From assembly GCA_030386875.1 (NCBI GenBank), contig CM059559.1:3345177-3409176 (forward strand): a stretch of DNA of 64,000 bases, written 5' to 3'. Below are positions 24,057 through 38,600 of this stretch, one piece after another (within the stretch, counting starts at the first letter, position 1; each line of letters starts with the position of its first letter). The notes under the pieces were generated by a model that searched no databases, was not told the origin of the DNA, and was given only the letters and a program-made list of their open reading frames with translations. Made by a program: the position numbers and the translations under genes. The DNA is from Morinoia aosen (lineage: Eukaryota; Arthropoda; Malacostraca; Amphipoda; Talitridae).

Positions 24057-24269
24057 TTAACGCCCACATTTTTATACTCATATTACCGTTATCACAACCA
24101 CTATCACTAAACCAACACTGGCATTAGGTAGTCACTGTTATCAAGATGTAGAAAGAACTGCCACTCGGCAGTGAAGTTCAAAGGACACATTAGTGAACAA
24201 ATTGAATAAGAAATACAATATATTATTGTTATTTTTGAAAGAGGGCCGTACAGTCCACTTGGGCGTTAA
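24057..24269. mobile_element. TTAA-flanked MITE (piggyBac-like)
   Basis: A 213-bp segment beginning TTAACGCCCACAT and ending ACTTGGGCGTTAA, so the outer 10 bp (TTAACGCCCA) are inverted and include a TTAA on each side, the target duplication of piggyBac-type transposons. No coding capacity. The terminal repeats are short, so the call is moderate. Confidence 0.6.
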
Positions 24270-25237
24270 AAGGCTAATCGCAGCAGCAGCAGCGACGTCT
24301 CCACCGTGCTCGCCGGATCAGAATTATTTTATTGTTTTTTATGTCTTAACTTTCACGTTTGCTTGCCTTGTTTTTCTCGTAAAATTTACCACAAATACAA
24401 TTCCTCAGTTGGCAACCCAGCTGAGGGTTTTTATGCTGATTTGGTGAATTTAGGCGAGTGTTTTTACGGTAGCACCGTGGTTTCATGCTGAAGGGCTTTA
24501 TAATGGATCTGGGGTTTTGTGCCTTGTTTTTATGGTGGTTTTGTGGTTTAATGCTGAGTCTTTAAGCGCGTGTCTTGTGGATTTATGCTTAATAGTTTTC
24601 ATAGCCAAGTTTTGCGAATAAAGCTCGACTTTGAAAATTTTGGTTAGGAAAGTGGAAACTATGGCAGCCCTTAGCCGAGCCGCCGCTAAACTTAGCTCTT
24701 GTTTTTGCTCAATTGCGTACACTGAACACGTGACCCGGGTCACAATTGCGGAGCCTTGCAGAATCTTCGCTAACAAGACACCTTCGTACTTCAGCTCTCT
24801 AGACTCGCGCCCAACATAGGCATGAATCTCCCAGTATGATAATGCACAGTTTTTTTGTACGCTAGCTTGTTAGGTTTGTTCGGCCCAACTCCCTCATGGT
24901 GAACTAAACGCTGCACGATGACGGTAGATTTCTTTTCATTAATTGCAATTTATTTGTACGGATTGAAATTCGTTTCAAATTTATTCAACATGAAAATCGA
25001 GGAACCGAAAAAATAGACTTGTAAACAGTTCATATGAAAAGAGTTTACATGAATGTATTGTTGCTCTAACTCGAAGAAATGCCTCATTGTTCACGATGAT
25101 GGCTCATTTAAATAAAGAAGGAATATAATAATCGCTAATAAGTATGTGTCCATTACGGGCAATGCACAGTATACTGAGAGACTATCTTCACACGCGCCAA
25201 ATTTGGATACTTGCAGCGACCTGTATGAGCACTCCGG

Positions 25238-25530
25238 GCTCTTTCTATGACGGCCCCTGAAAATAGATTCCCCGTTCCCTCAATTCTAAACTAAACAGTG
25301 CTATTCTCCTTCCTCATTTGGAAACACCTCAGGTACATGCGAGCCGAATTTTGACTCATAGGGCAATCTGTGTGTAAAATCAGTGCTCTTTCTATGACGG
25401 CCCTTGACAATGGATTTCCCATCCCCTAACTTCCAAGTAAAAGGGTGCTTTCATCTTCCCTCTTTTGGGAACACCCTATTTCTGGTCAGAGACGCTCAAG
25501 CTAACATTCAATCTAATTTTATAAAATCCT
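25238..25530 (+). repeat. Dispersed repeat R1, two adjacent copies
   Basis: Two tandem partial copies: CTCTTTCTATGACGGCCCCT with CCCGTTCCCT and CCTCATTTGGAAACACC, then CTCTTTCTATGACGGCCCTT with CCCATCCCCT, CCCTCTTTTGGGAACACC and a tail GACGCTCAAGCTAACATTC. They align with 1675-1812 and 60080-60180 in block order. The second copy retains the tail; the first is cut short. Confidence 0.6.
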
Positions 25531-26984
25531 TGATATATGCATTTGGCAGTACACGGAGGCAATGCAATCAGCATATGTGAGCCCAGCGCCCGCTTTCCGT
25601 TTCAAATAATCTGAGCAAAAAGCTACGCCTACTCGAGCGTCGCTCAGCTAAAACAGCGTGAATCTTGCTTGAAACTGAGCTTCTTGCTTGAAGTTTAAAT
25701 TGAGGAATTTTTGAAGCAGAGCACACAATGTCTTCGCTACGTCCAGCATACGCGTGCAGCAGCCGCAACTTTTGTACCTACGCGGATAACTTATGTGGAG
25801 ATTACGCATGCCGCAGCTTATCGAAATGAAAATCTTGTGTGTAAGAAACGCCGTCTTGCTGGGTGTGTGGTGATGGAGGTGCAGGGAACGTGAATGTTAC
25901 TTGTTTAGTACGAGCTGCTAGAGATGCATAACTGACTTCGTGGGAGAATGTAGTGAAGGGAAACATGAACTGGTGTTTTAGTGAGTAAATGGATGGGTCG
26001 TGTTCAACAATCATTAGCAGACCATTAAATAGTTCTACTGTGAAGAGCACAGTTTGACGTAATCTTACACTTCGACATCAAACTGAATTTAGGCATAAAA
26101 CTCTTTTTTTCAACAGCAAGCGGTACTCTTCGACATCTGTCTCTTCATTAAACTGTTTATTTAGGCATCAAACTCTATCTTTCGATATCAAACTGTTCAA
26201 TCACCATCAAACTGTTAAACTGTACAGTTCAACGTCATCTAAACTGTACTTTTTGGATAACAAATTTACGGCTTATCTCCCCGTTTGTTAGACAAGTTGC
26301 AGAAAACGTCATGATGTGGAAAATGTGTGCAGCGTGTGCACTGTGCGGCTATGAGAAATTAATGTTAACTTCGTAAACTTTTAAAAATGCATGCATCACT
26401 CAAGCACCCTCATATGCACTGCATTTATCTTCATCACTTTTTTACCAAAGCTATTGAAACTCACCACGGAATATTATCTTTCTTTATCGCCTCTGAATTT
26501 AATGAATTTTTATCGGATGAAATCAACAGACTCTTCTTCAGAGTGCCAAAATAAAGTTTTGTGAAAACATTAATTTTTGGATGCTCCCATGCCTCATCTA
26601 GGCGAAAGTTAACGCTAGATCGAGTACCTTGCATCGGATGTGTTTCTTATAGATACTCGAAGTTTCGGACCTACTTCTTCCGAATGTTATCTGCATTGAA
26701 GCTGCTTTGTTCCCAGCCATGTTCAAGATCGAATATTGAAGAGAGTTTCTCGATTCAGAGGATATAAGAACTGCTAAGTTTATCACTCGTGCACCAACGC
26801 GTGGAGAATACGAAGCAGCAATTGGCCCGGCATGCCGCAAATTGTTCGATTGACTTTTTTCATATCCAAAATCCTCAAGTTCGAGTTGTTTTAAATTAAA
26901 TTTACCTATAACAGGCCTCAGCAATTTTCAAGGCTGCAGAGTTGCAGGATGCCGAGTGATTTTTTCTAAATTTCTATTAGTACG

Positions 26985-27160
26985 CCTCGTATATTTTGTC
27001 AATTAATATGCCTCGTATGGTCTATCTACTTGTACACCTCTGACAGTTTGTCTATCAGTACACCTCGTATAGTTTGTCTATTATTATGCCTCGTATGGCT
27101 TATCTACTTGTACACCTCGGATGGTTTGTCAATTAGTACTCCTCGTATGGAACATTTGTT
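26985..27160. repeat. About 30-bp tandem repeat
   Basis: Six imperfect units of the type TAGTACGCCTCGTATATTTT / TACACCTCGTATAGTTTG with TCTATTATTATG linkers. Alternate units (TTATGCCTCGTATGGYYTAT then CTACTTGTACACCTC) look more alike, hinting at a two-unit period. No other feature. Confidence 0.7.
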
Positions 27161-27534
27161 TTTAGGATGCCCTATATTTAAGAAACTTTTAAAAGCCAAT
27201 ATGTTGGCATGTATATCATGTGACAACTTGGAAATAAACATTTTTTCTTTTTTTTTCTTTTCTTTTCTGTGGCCAAGCTTGATGGTGATGAAACAACCTT
27301 GAACATTTTGTCCCGGAAAATCATTCTGGTAACTTTGTCGTAAAATGTATTCCGCCGTAGTTTACCGTACTGAGTTGAGCGTAAGTATTCTGCCATCTTA
27401 TGTGAGAGAATAAACTTTTTTTCCGAATTTTTGATTCAGGAAAAGTAATATCTTAACCCACACAGCAATGCCTGACTTTTTCCCTTTGAGAAAGAAATGG
27501 CCTTGATTGCTTACTTCGTTTGTGGTAACCGATT

Positions 27535-27760
27535 GGGGTCACCGTGACCTAGTGGTTAGGTTCGCTTCTTGCCTTTCACTGAGAGGGTCGCCGGTTCGAT
27601 TCCTGTCACTGGCTACGCGATGATTCTCTTCGTTTATTAAAGGGCATCTTAGCCATGACTCCCCGTTCTACCCAAGCGTCGGAAATGGGCCCCGGCGACA
27701 TCGTAGCAGTCATTGCGTCCTGTCGTTAGTTGTGAGACATTTGAAATACAATATATGTAC
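27535..27760 (+). mobile_element. tRNA-derived SINE, copy 1
   Basis: The 5' part is tRNA-like: an A-box-like TGACCTAGTGG, and a B box GGTTCGATTCC at 27593-27603 (internal Pol III promoter). The tRNA-unrelated body (CCAAGCGTCGGAAATGGG, then CGTCCTGTCGTTAG and GAGACATTTGAAATACAATA) is shared with the element at 29000-29220. Insertion is in the sense of the host gene. Poor pairing in the tRNA-like head argues against a functional tRNA gene. Confidence 0.8.
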
Positions 27761-28394
27761 AAGAAGGTATGCATCAACCAAACGTGATGGGAATAAAAAC
27801 ATCCTTTAATTTCAAACACAACCGAAGCTCACCTACTGTCATTTGTAGCTTCCTGAGGTATTTCAATAATATCACCGGAGCACTAAAGCGTGTTCTGTTG
27901 TATTGTCTCCAACTTTCCCGCCGAAAAGCTTCAATTGACAACCATGGTCTCAACCAAATCAAATTCAAAAGTAATCCCGATGCTGCGCGCTTTGATTCAA
28001 AACTTCAGTAATTCCAATTTGTGTTCTCCTTTGAAGGCAAACCTAAAGGTAACGATTTCTGTGGAGGGAAGGGGCATCCAGCACGTACACTTGAGATAGA
28101 CCGCTGTTACTTACATCCTCTGCATTTCATTAGCTTCAAGATCACGTACAATTTACTTCGAGAAGCTAAAATAGCCACTAGCTTGTGCTGGTCGAGCAAA
28201 TTCTCAAGGCCAGCGTACGTTATTAGTAGTTGCTGAACAATGGGGCGCCGTGTATCTGAATCTAACTTGCCCTGTCCCAAGGGCACGTGTTTGCTTTGTC
28301 TGGAGGTGTGCGAGCTCCCTTGTGGCAGCCTGACCCTCGTAGCCAGCGGCCTGCGACCTGACGCTGGGCTGCGCTGCTGGTTACTCGGTCCGCA

Positions 28395-28605
28395 CCTGCG
28401 CGTAGGTGTGCAGCCTGTGCAGTGCAGGTGTACAGTGCAGGCGCACAGTGCAGGTGTAAAGTGAAGGTGTATAGCATGTACAGTGCAGGTGTAGAGTCTG
28501 TACAGTGCAGGTGTACAGTGCAGGTGTAGAGTCTGTACAGTGCAGGTGTACAGTCATGCTGGTGTACGGTCGTGCAGGTGTACAGTCGTGTAACTGCACA
28601 CAATA
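28395..28605. repeat. GTGCAGGTGTACA-type tandem repeat
   Basis: Imperfect units of GTGCAGGTGTACA and GTAGAGTCTGTACA, mostly 12-36 bp apart. Just upstream (28240-28390) the sequence is unusually GC-rich, but I see no splice sites or domain to make it an exon. Confidence 0.75.
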
Positions 28606-28700
28606 TTTGCATGGACATCAGCCTCCAGTAAATAGAGTGCCGTTAAATGTTGACTAGCTGTTGTATGTACAAGTTGGCAAGCATTTGTAAAGGGAAGGAT

Positions 28701-28922
28701 TTAACACTTTGAGTGCGACGTGACCACTGGTGGTCACTGAGGGGATTTTCATAATACTGCTGACCGATCAGCAATCGCAAACTCAACTTTCATAAATACT
28801 TCATGGAAACTAAATTAAAGCACGATCTACTTACCGTTCGTCATTTTCTAAAATTAACGTCTAAAATGAGCTCTAATTTGAATTGAAAATTGAACTTAAG
28901 TTTAACCTGCCACACTTGTGTT
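28701..28922. mobile_element. TTAA-end MITE family, copy in intron 2
   Basis: Starts TTAACACTTTGAGTGCGACG and contains GGGGATTTTCATAATACTGC and TGACCGATCAGCAATC. It is the reverse complement of 49915-50141 (TTACTGGTCAGTCAGCAGCA, TTATGAAAATTTCC, CATCGCGGTCATCGCGTTAA). The left terminus also occurs at 43284 (TTAACACGTTGACTGCGATG). Three copies with TTAA-type termini suggest a non-autonomous piggyBac-like family; the right end of this copy is eroded. Confidence 0.65.
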
Positions 28923-28995
28923 GAGGTAGTGGAACACAGATGCGACGCTGGAGCTACCATCCGCTCGCGAGGAGCTCTTGCTCGCCTCTCCTAGT

Positions 28996-29220
28996 GCGCG
29001 TCGTAGCCGAGTGGTTAAAAAACCGCCCTTCCGTGAAGGTGTCGAGGGTTCGAATCCCGGCGCTGGGTGGCGACTTTCCCCGTTGCGTATAGGGGAAAAC
29101 TCAAAGCACAATACCCCACTCCACCCAGGTGTCTGAAATGGGTACCGGTCTTGACCGGGGGAAACCGTCATGGCGTCCTGGCGTTAGCTATAAGACATTT
29201 GAAAAGAAACATTTACATGG
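28996..29220 (+). mobile_element. tRNA-derived SINE, copy 2
   Basis: A perfect A box TAGCCGAGTGG (29004-29014) and B box GGTTCGAATCC (29047-29057), followed by the same body as copy 1 (CCCAGGTGTCTGAAATGGG, GGCGTCCTGGCGTTAG, AAGACATTTGAAAAGAAA). This copy preserves the promoter boxes better than the one at 27535 and may be younger. The head resembles a long-arm tRNA such as Leu or Ser, but the stems do not close well enough to call a tRNA gene. Confidence 0.82.
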
Positions 29221-29684
29221 TTATATGTATCAGGCTTGATTAGAAATAAAGCATCCTTAGATGCCGATGTTTGTTTCTCCATGAGCGGGCGCTACGTATG
29301 ACAGGGAAAGGACTGGTCGTAGGTTGCCTCATTTGCCGGTTGTCAGCCATAAGTTGCCCGACATGCTGCTTTTATGGAGTCATTAGCTCTTCAGTCGTCG
29401 GATGTAACTTCTGGTTTTGGCGACCAGCCTTGAGTTGTCTGTGGTTGTTTCAAGTTACTGCTTGACGCTTCTGTTGATCTGCGTAGCTGACTCATTTGTC
29501 TGATGTAGCTAGTGGCTCACTTTAACTGGTTCTGAGCTGGCCATCCAGCTTTTTGTACTAGGCCCATTCATAAATTTTTCCTTCTTACTCATAGCATTAC
29601 TTATTTTCTGGAATCGGAGCATCGGTCCTTTCTACTTCACTTCAACCCATGACTTTTTGGTATTGTAAGAGTTCAGGGCACTGA

Positions 29685-32600
29685 ACATGGTGAAACGCAA
29701 CTGGACAATGGAGGTGGTGAAACATACTGGACACTGAACATGGTGAAACGCAACTGGACAATGGAGGTGGTGAAACATACTGGACACTGAACATGGTGAA
29801 ACATAACTGTACAATGGAGATGGTGAAACATAACTGGACACTGAACATGGTGAAACATAACTGTACAATGGAGATGGTGAAACATAACTGGACACTGAAC
29901 ATGGTGAAACATAACTGGACAATGGAGATGGTGAAACATAACTGGACACTGGAGATGGTGAAACATAACTGGACACTGAACATGGTGAAACATAACTGTA
30001 CAATGGAGATGGTGAAACATAACTGGACACTGAACATGGTGAAACATAACTGTACAATGGAGATGGTGAAACATAACTGGACACTGAACTTGGTGAAACA
30101 TAACTGTACAATGGAGATGGTGAAACATAACTGGACACTGAACATGGTGAAACATAACTGTACAATGGAGATGGTGAAACATAACTGGACACTGAACATG
30201 GTGAAACATAACTGTACAATGGAGATGGTGAAACATAACTGGACACTGAACATGGTGAAACATTACTGGACACTGAACATGGTGAAACATAACTGGACAC
30301 TGAACATGGTGAAACATAACTGTACAATGGAGATGGTGAAACATAACTGGACACTGGAGATGGTGAAACATAACTGGACACTGGAGATGGTGAAACATAA
30401 CTGGACACTGAACATGGTGAAACATAACTGGACACTGAACATGGTGAAACATAACTGTACAATGGAGATGGTGTAACATAACTGGACACTGAACATGGTG
30501 AAACATAACTGGACACTGAACATGGTGAAACATAACTGTACAATGGAGATGGTGAAACATAACTGGACACTGAACATGGTGAAACATAACTGTACAATGG
30601 AGATGGTGTAACATAACTGTACAATGGAGATGGTGAAACATAACTGGACACTGGAGATGGTGAAACATAACTGGACACTGGAGATGGTGAAACATAACTG
30701 GACACTGAACATGGTGAAACATAACTGGACACTGAACATGGTGAAACATTACTGGACACTGAACATGGTGAAACATAACTGGACACTGGAGATGGTGAAA
30801 CATAACTGGACACTGAACATGGTGAAACATAACTGTACAATGGAGATGGTGTAACATAACTGGACACTGAACATGGTGAAACATAACTGGACACTGAACA
30901 TGGTGAAACATAACTGTACAATGGAGATGGTGAAACATAACTGGACACTGAACATGGTGAAACATAACTGGACACTGAACATGGTGAAACATAACTGTAC
31001 AATGGAGATGGTGAAACATAACTGGACACTGGAGATGGTGAAACATAACTGGACACTGGAGATGGTGAAACATAACTGGACACTGAACATGGTGAAACAT
31101 AACTGGACACTGAACATGGTGAAACATAACTGTACAATGGAGATGGTGTAACATAACTGGACACTGAACATGGTGAAACATAACTGGACACTGAACATGG
31201 TGAAACATAACTGTACAATGGAGATGGTGAAACATAACTGGACACTGAACATGGTGAAACATAACTGTACAATGGAGATGGTGTAACATAACTGGACACT
31301 GAACATGGTGAAACATAACTGGACACTGAACATGGTGAAACATAACTGGACACTGAACATGGTGAAACATAACTGGACACTGAACATGGTGAAACATAAC
31401 TGGACACTGGAGATGGTGAAACATAACTGGACACTGAACATGGTGAAACATGATTGGACACTGAACATGGTGAAACATAACTGGACACTGAACATGGTGA
31501 AACATAACTGGACACTGAACATGGTGAAACATAACTGTACAATGGAGATGGTGAAACATAACTGGACACTGAACATGGTGAAACATAACTGGACAATGGA
31601 GATGGTGAAACATAACTGGACACTGAACATGGTGAAACATAACTGGACAATGGAGATGGTGAAACATAACTGGACACTGAACATGGTGAAACATAACTGT
31701 ACAATGGACATGGTGAAACATAACTGGACACTGAACATGGTGAAACATAACTGTACAATGGAGATGGTGAAACATAACTGGACACTGAACATGGTGAAAC
31801 ATAACTGTACAATGGAGATGGTGAAACATAACTGGACACTGAACATGGTGAAACATAACTGGACAATGGAGATGGTGAAACATAACTGGACACTGAACAT
31901 GGTGAAACATAACTGTACAATGGAGATGGTGAAACATAACTGGACACTGAACATGGTGAAACATAACTGTACAATGGAGATGGTGAAACATAACTGGACA
32001 CTGAACATGGTGAAACATAACTGTACAATGGACATGGTGAAACATAACTGGACACTGAACATGGTGAAACATAACTGGACAATGGACATGGTGAAACATA
32101 ACTGGACACTGAACATGGTGAAACATAACTGGACAATGGAGATGGTGAAACATAACTGGACACTGAACATGGTGAAACATAACTGGACACTGGAGATGGT
32201 GAAACATAACTGGACACTGAACATGGTGAAACATAACTGGACAATGGAGATGGTGAAACATAACTGGACACTGGAGATGGTGAAACATAACTGGACACTG
32301 AACATGGTGAAACATAACTGGACACTGAACATGGTGAAACATAACTGTACAATGGAGATGGTGAAACATAACTGGACACTGAACATGGTGAAACATTACT
32401 GGACAATGGAGATGGTGAAACATAACTGGACACTGGAGATGGTGAAACATAACTGGACAATGGAGATGGTGAAACATAACTGGACACTGAACATGGTGAT
32501 ACATAACTGGACACTGAACATGGTGAAACATAACTGTACAATGGAGATGGTGAAACATAACTGGACACTGAACATGGTGAAACATTACTGGACAATGGAG

Positions 32601-35600
32601 ATGGTGAAACATAACTGGACACTGAACATGGTGAAACATAACTGGACAATGGAGATGGTGAAACATAACTGGACACTGAACATGGTGAAACATAACTGGA
32701 CAATGGAGATGGTGAAACATAACTGGACACTGAACATGGTGATACATAACTGGACACTGAACATGGTGAAACATAACTGTACAATGGAGATGGTGAAACA
32801 TAACTGGACACTGAACATGGTGAAACATAACTGGACACTGAACATGGTGAAACATTACTGGACACTGAACATGGTGAAACATAACTGGACACTGAACATG
32901 GTGAAACATAACTGGACAATGGACATGGTGAAACATAACTGGACACTGAACATGGTGAAACATAACTGGACAATGGACATGGTGAAGCATAACTGGACAC
33001 TGAACATGGTGAAACATAACTGGACACTGAACATGGTGAAACATAACTGGACACTGAACATGGTGAAACATTACTGGACACTGAACATGGTGAAACATAA
33101 CTGGACACTGGAGATGGTGAAACATAACTGGACACTGAACATGGTGAAACATAACTGGACACTGAACATGGTGAAACATAACTGGACACTGAACATGGTG
33201 AAACATAACTGGACACTGAATATGGTGAAACATTACTGGACACTGGAGATGGTGAAACATAACTGGACACTGAACATGGTGAAACATAACTGGACACTGG
33301 AGATGGTGAAACATAACTGGACACTGAACATGGTGAAACATAACTGGACAATGGAGATGGTGAAACATAACTGGACACTGAACATGGTGAAACATTACTG
33401 GACAATGGAGATGGTGAAACATAACTGGACACTGAACATGGTGAAACATAACTGGACACTGAACATGGTGAAACATAACTGGACAATGGACATGGTGAAA
33501 CATAACTGGACACTGAACATGGTGAAACATTACTGGACACTGAACATGGGGAAACATAACTGGACAATGGAGATGGTGAAACATAACTGGACACTGAACA
33601 TGGTGAAACATAACTGTACAATGGAGATGGTGAAACATAACTGGACACTGAACATGGTGAAACATAACTGGACACTGGAGATGGTGAAACATAACTGGAC
33701 ACTGAACATGGTGAAACATAACTGTACAATGGAGATGGTGAAACATAACTGGACACTGAACATGGTGAAACATAACTGGACACTGAACATGGTGAAACAT
33801 AACTGTACAATGGAGATGGTGAAACATAACTGGACACTGAACATGGTGAAACATAACTGTACAATGGAGATGGTGAAACATAACTGGACACTGAACATGG
33901 GGAAACATAACTGTACAATGGAGATGGTGAAACATAACTGGACACTGAACATGGGGAAACATAACTGTACAATGGAGATGGTGAAACATAACTGGACACT
34001 GAACATGGTGAAACATAACTGGACACTGAACATGGTGAAACATAACTGGACACTGGAGATGGTGAAACATAACTGGACACTGAACATGGTGAAACATAAC
34101 TGTACAATGGAGATGGTGAAACATAACTGGACACTGAACATGGTGAAACATAACTGGACACTGAACATGGTGAAACATAACTGTACAATGGAGATGGTGA
34201 AACATAACTGGACACTGAACATGGTGAAACATAACTGGACACTGAACATGGTGAAACATAACTGTACAATGGAGATGGTGAAACATAACTGGACACTGAA
34301 CATGGGGAAACATAACTGTACAATGGAGATGGTGAAACATAACTGGACACTGAACATGGTGAAACATAACTGGACACTGAACATGGTGAAACATAACTGG
34401 ACACTGGAGATGGTGAAACATAACTGGACACTGAACATGGTGAAACATAACTGGACACTGAACATGGTGAAACATAACTGGACACTGGAGATGGTGAAAC
34501 ATAACTGGACACTGAACATGGTGAAACATAACTGTACAATGGAGATGGTGAAACATAACTGGACACTGAACATGGTGAAACATAACTGGACACTGAACAT
34601 GGTGAAACATAACTGGACACTGAACATGGTGAAACATAACTGGACACTGAACATGGTGAAACATAACTGGACACTGGAGATGGTGAAACATAACTGGACA
34701 CTGAACATGGTGAAACATAACTGTACAATAGAGATGGTGAAACATAACTGGACACTGAACATGGTGAAACATAACTGGACAATGGAGATGGTGAAACATA
34801 ACTGGACACTGAACATGGTGAAACATAACTGTACAATGGAGATGGTGAAACATAACTGGACACTGAACATGGTGAAACATAACTGGACAATGGAGATGGT
34901 GAAACATAACTGTACAATGGAGATGGTGAAACATAACTGGACACTGAACATGGGGAAACATAACTGTACAATGGAGATGGTGAAACATAACTGGACACTG
35001 AACATGGGGAAACATAACTGTACAATGGAGATGGTGAAACATAACTGGACACTGAACATGGTGAAACATAACTGTACAATGGAGATGGTGAAACATAACT
35101 GGACACTGAACATGGGGAAACATAACTGGACAATGGAGATGGTGAAACATAACTGGACACTGAACATGGTGAAACATAACTGTACAATAGAGATGGTGAA
35201 ACATAACTGGACACTGAACATGGTGAAACATAACTGTACAATGGAGATGGTGAAACATAACTGGACACTGAACATGGTGAAACATAACTGTACAATGGAG
35301 ATGGTGAAACATAACTGGACACTGGAGATGGTGAAACATAACTGGACACTGAACATGGTGAAACATAACTGTACAATGGAGATGGTGAAACATAACTGGA
35401 CACTGAACATGGTGAAACATAACTGGACACTGGAGATGGTGAAACATAACTGGACACTGAACATGGTGAAACATAACTGGACACTGGAGATGGTGAAACA
35501 TAACTGGACACTGAACATGGTGAAACATAACTGGACACTGAACATGGTGAAACATAACTGTACAATGGAGATGGTGAAACATAACTGGACACTGAACATG

Positions 35601-38600
35601 GTGAAACATTACTGGACAATGGACATGGTGAAACATAACTGGACACTGAACATGGTGAAACATAACTGTACAATGGACATGGTGAAACATAACTGGACAC
35701 TGAACATGGTGAAACATAACTGTACAATGGAGATGGTGAAACATAACTGGACACTGAACATGGTGAAACATTACTGGACAATGGACATGGTGAAACATAA
35801 CTGGACACTGAACATGGTGAAACATAACTGTACAATGGAGATGGTGAAACATAACTGGACACTGAACATGGTGAAACATAACTGGACAATGGAGATGGTG
35901 AAACATAACTGGACACTGGAGATGGTGAAACATAACTGGACACTGAACATGGTGAAACATAACTGGACAATGGAGATGGTGAAACATAACTGGACACTGA
36001 ACATGGTGAAACATTACTGGACAATGGAGATGGTGAAACATAACTGGACACTGAACATGGTGAAACATAACTGGACAATGGAGATGGTGAAACATAACTG
36101 GACACTGAACATGGTGAAACATAACTAGACAATGGAGATGGTGAAACATAACTGGACACTGAACATGGTGAAACATAACTGGACAATGGAGATGGTGAAA
36201 CATAACTGGACACTGAACATGGTGAAACATAACTGGACAATGGAGATGGTGAAACATAACTGGACACTGAACATGGTGAAACATAACTGGACAATGGAGA
36301 TGGTGAAACATAACTGGACACTGAACATGGTGATACATAACTGGACACTGAACATGGTGAAACATAACTGTACAATGGAGATGGTGAAACATAACTGGAC
36401 ACTGAACATGGTGAAACATAACTGGACACTGAACATGGTGAAACATTACTGGACACTGAACATGGTGAAACATAACTGGACACTGAACATGGTGAAACAT
36501 AACTGGACACTGAACATGGTGAAACATAACTGGACAATGGACATGGTGAAACATAACTGGACACTGAACATGGTGAAACATAACTGGACAATGGACATGG
36601 TGAAGCATAACTGGACACTGAACATGGTGAAACATAACTGGACACTGAACATGGTGAAACATAACTGGACACTGAACATGGTGAAACATTACTGGACACT
36701 GAACATGGTGAAACATAACTGGACACTGAACATGGTGAAATATAACTGGACACTGAACATGGTGAAACATAACTGGACACTGGAGATGGTGAAACATAAC
36801 TGGACACTGAACATGGTGAAACATAACTGGACACTGAACATGGTGAAACATAACTGGACACTGAACATGGTGAAACATAACTGGACACTGAACATGGTGA
36901 AACATAACTGGACACTGAACATGGTGAAACATAACTGGACACTGAACATGGTGAAACATAACTGGACACTGAATATGGTGAAACATTACTGGACACTGGA
37001 GATGGTGAAACATAACTGGACACTGAACATGGTGAAACATAACTGGACACTGGAGATGGTGAAACATAACTGGACACTGAACATGGTGAAACATAACTGG
37101 ACACTGAACATGGTGAAACATAACTGGACACTGAACATGGTGAAACATAACTGGACACTGAACATGGTGAAACATAACTGGACACTGAACATGGTGAAAC
37201 ATAACTGGACACTGAATATGGTGAAACATTACTGGACACTGGAGATGGTGAAACATAACTGGACACTGAACATGGTGAAACATAACTGGACACTGAACAT
37301 GGTGAAACATAACTGGACACTGGAGATGGTGAAACATAACTGGACACTGAACATGGTGAAACATAACTGGACAATGGAGATGGTGAAACATAACTGGACA
37401 CTGAACATGGTGAAACATTACTGGACAATGGAGATGGTGAAACATAACTGGACACTGAACATGGTGAAACATAACTGGACACTGAACATGGTGAAACATA
37501 ACTGGACAATGGACATGGTGAAACATAACTGGACACTGAACATGGTGAAACATTACTGGACACTGAACATGGGGAAACATAACTGGACAATGGAGATGGT
37601 GAAACATAACTGGACACTGAACATGGTGAAACATAACTGTACAATGGAGATGGTGAAACATAACTGGACACTGAACATGGTGAAACATAACTGGACACTG
37701 GAGATGGTGAAACATAACTGGACACTGAACATGGTGAAACATAACTGGACACTGGAGATGGTGAAACATAACTGGACACTGAACATGGTGAAACATTACT
37801 GGACAATGGACATGGTGAAACATAACTGGACACTGAACATGGTGAAACATAACTGGACACTGAACATGGTGAAACATAACTGGACACTGAACATGGTGAA
37901 ACATAACTGTACAATGGAGATGGTGAAACATAACTGGACACTGAACATGGTGAAACATAACTGGACACTGAACATGGTGAAACATAACTGGACAATGGAC
38001 ATGGTGAAACATAACTGGACACTGAACATGGTGAAACATTACTGGACAATGGACATGGTGAAACATAACTGGACACTGAACATGGTGAAACATAACTGTA
38101 CAATGGAGATGGTGAAACATAACTGGACACTGAACATGGTGAAACATAACTGTACAATGGAGATGGTGAAACATAACTGGACACTGAACATGGTGAAACA
38201 TTACTGGACAATGGACATGGTGAAACATAACTGGACACTGAACATGGTGAAACATAACTGTACAATGGACATGGTGAAACATAACTGGACACTGAACATG
38301 GTGAAACATAACTGTACAATGGAGATGGTGAAACATAACTGGACACTGAACATGGTGAAACATTACTGGACAATGGACATGGTGAAACATAACTGGACAC
38401 TGAACATGGTGAAACATAACTGTACAATGGAGATGGTGAAACATAACTGGACACTGAACATGGTGAAACATAACTGGACAATGGAGATGGTGAAACATAA
38501 CTGGACACTGGAGATGGTGAAACATAACTGGACACTGAACATGGTGAAACATAACTGGACAATGGAGATGGTGAAACATAACTGGACACTGAACATGGTG

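Noticed and set aside
28240..28464. GC-rich 74-codon frame in intron 2
   Set aside because: Runs into a simple GTGCAGGTGTACA repeat, and no splice or domain evidence was found.
28996..29075. tRNA gene
   Set aside because: Pol III A and B boxes are present, but the stems do not pair well and the sequence continues into a body shared with a second copy, so it is a SINE head.
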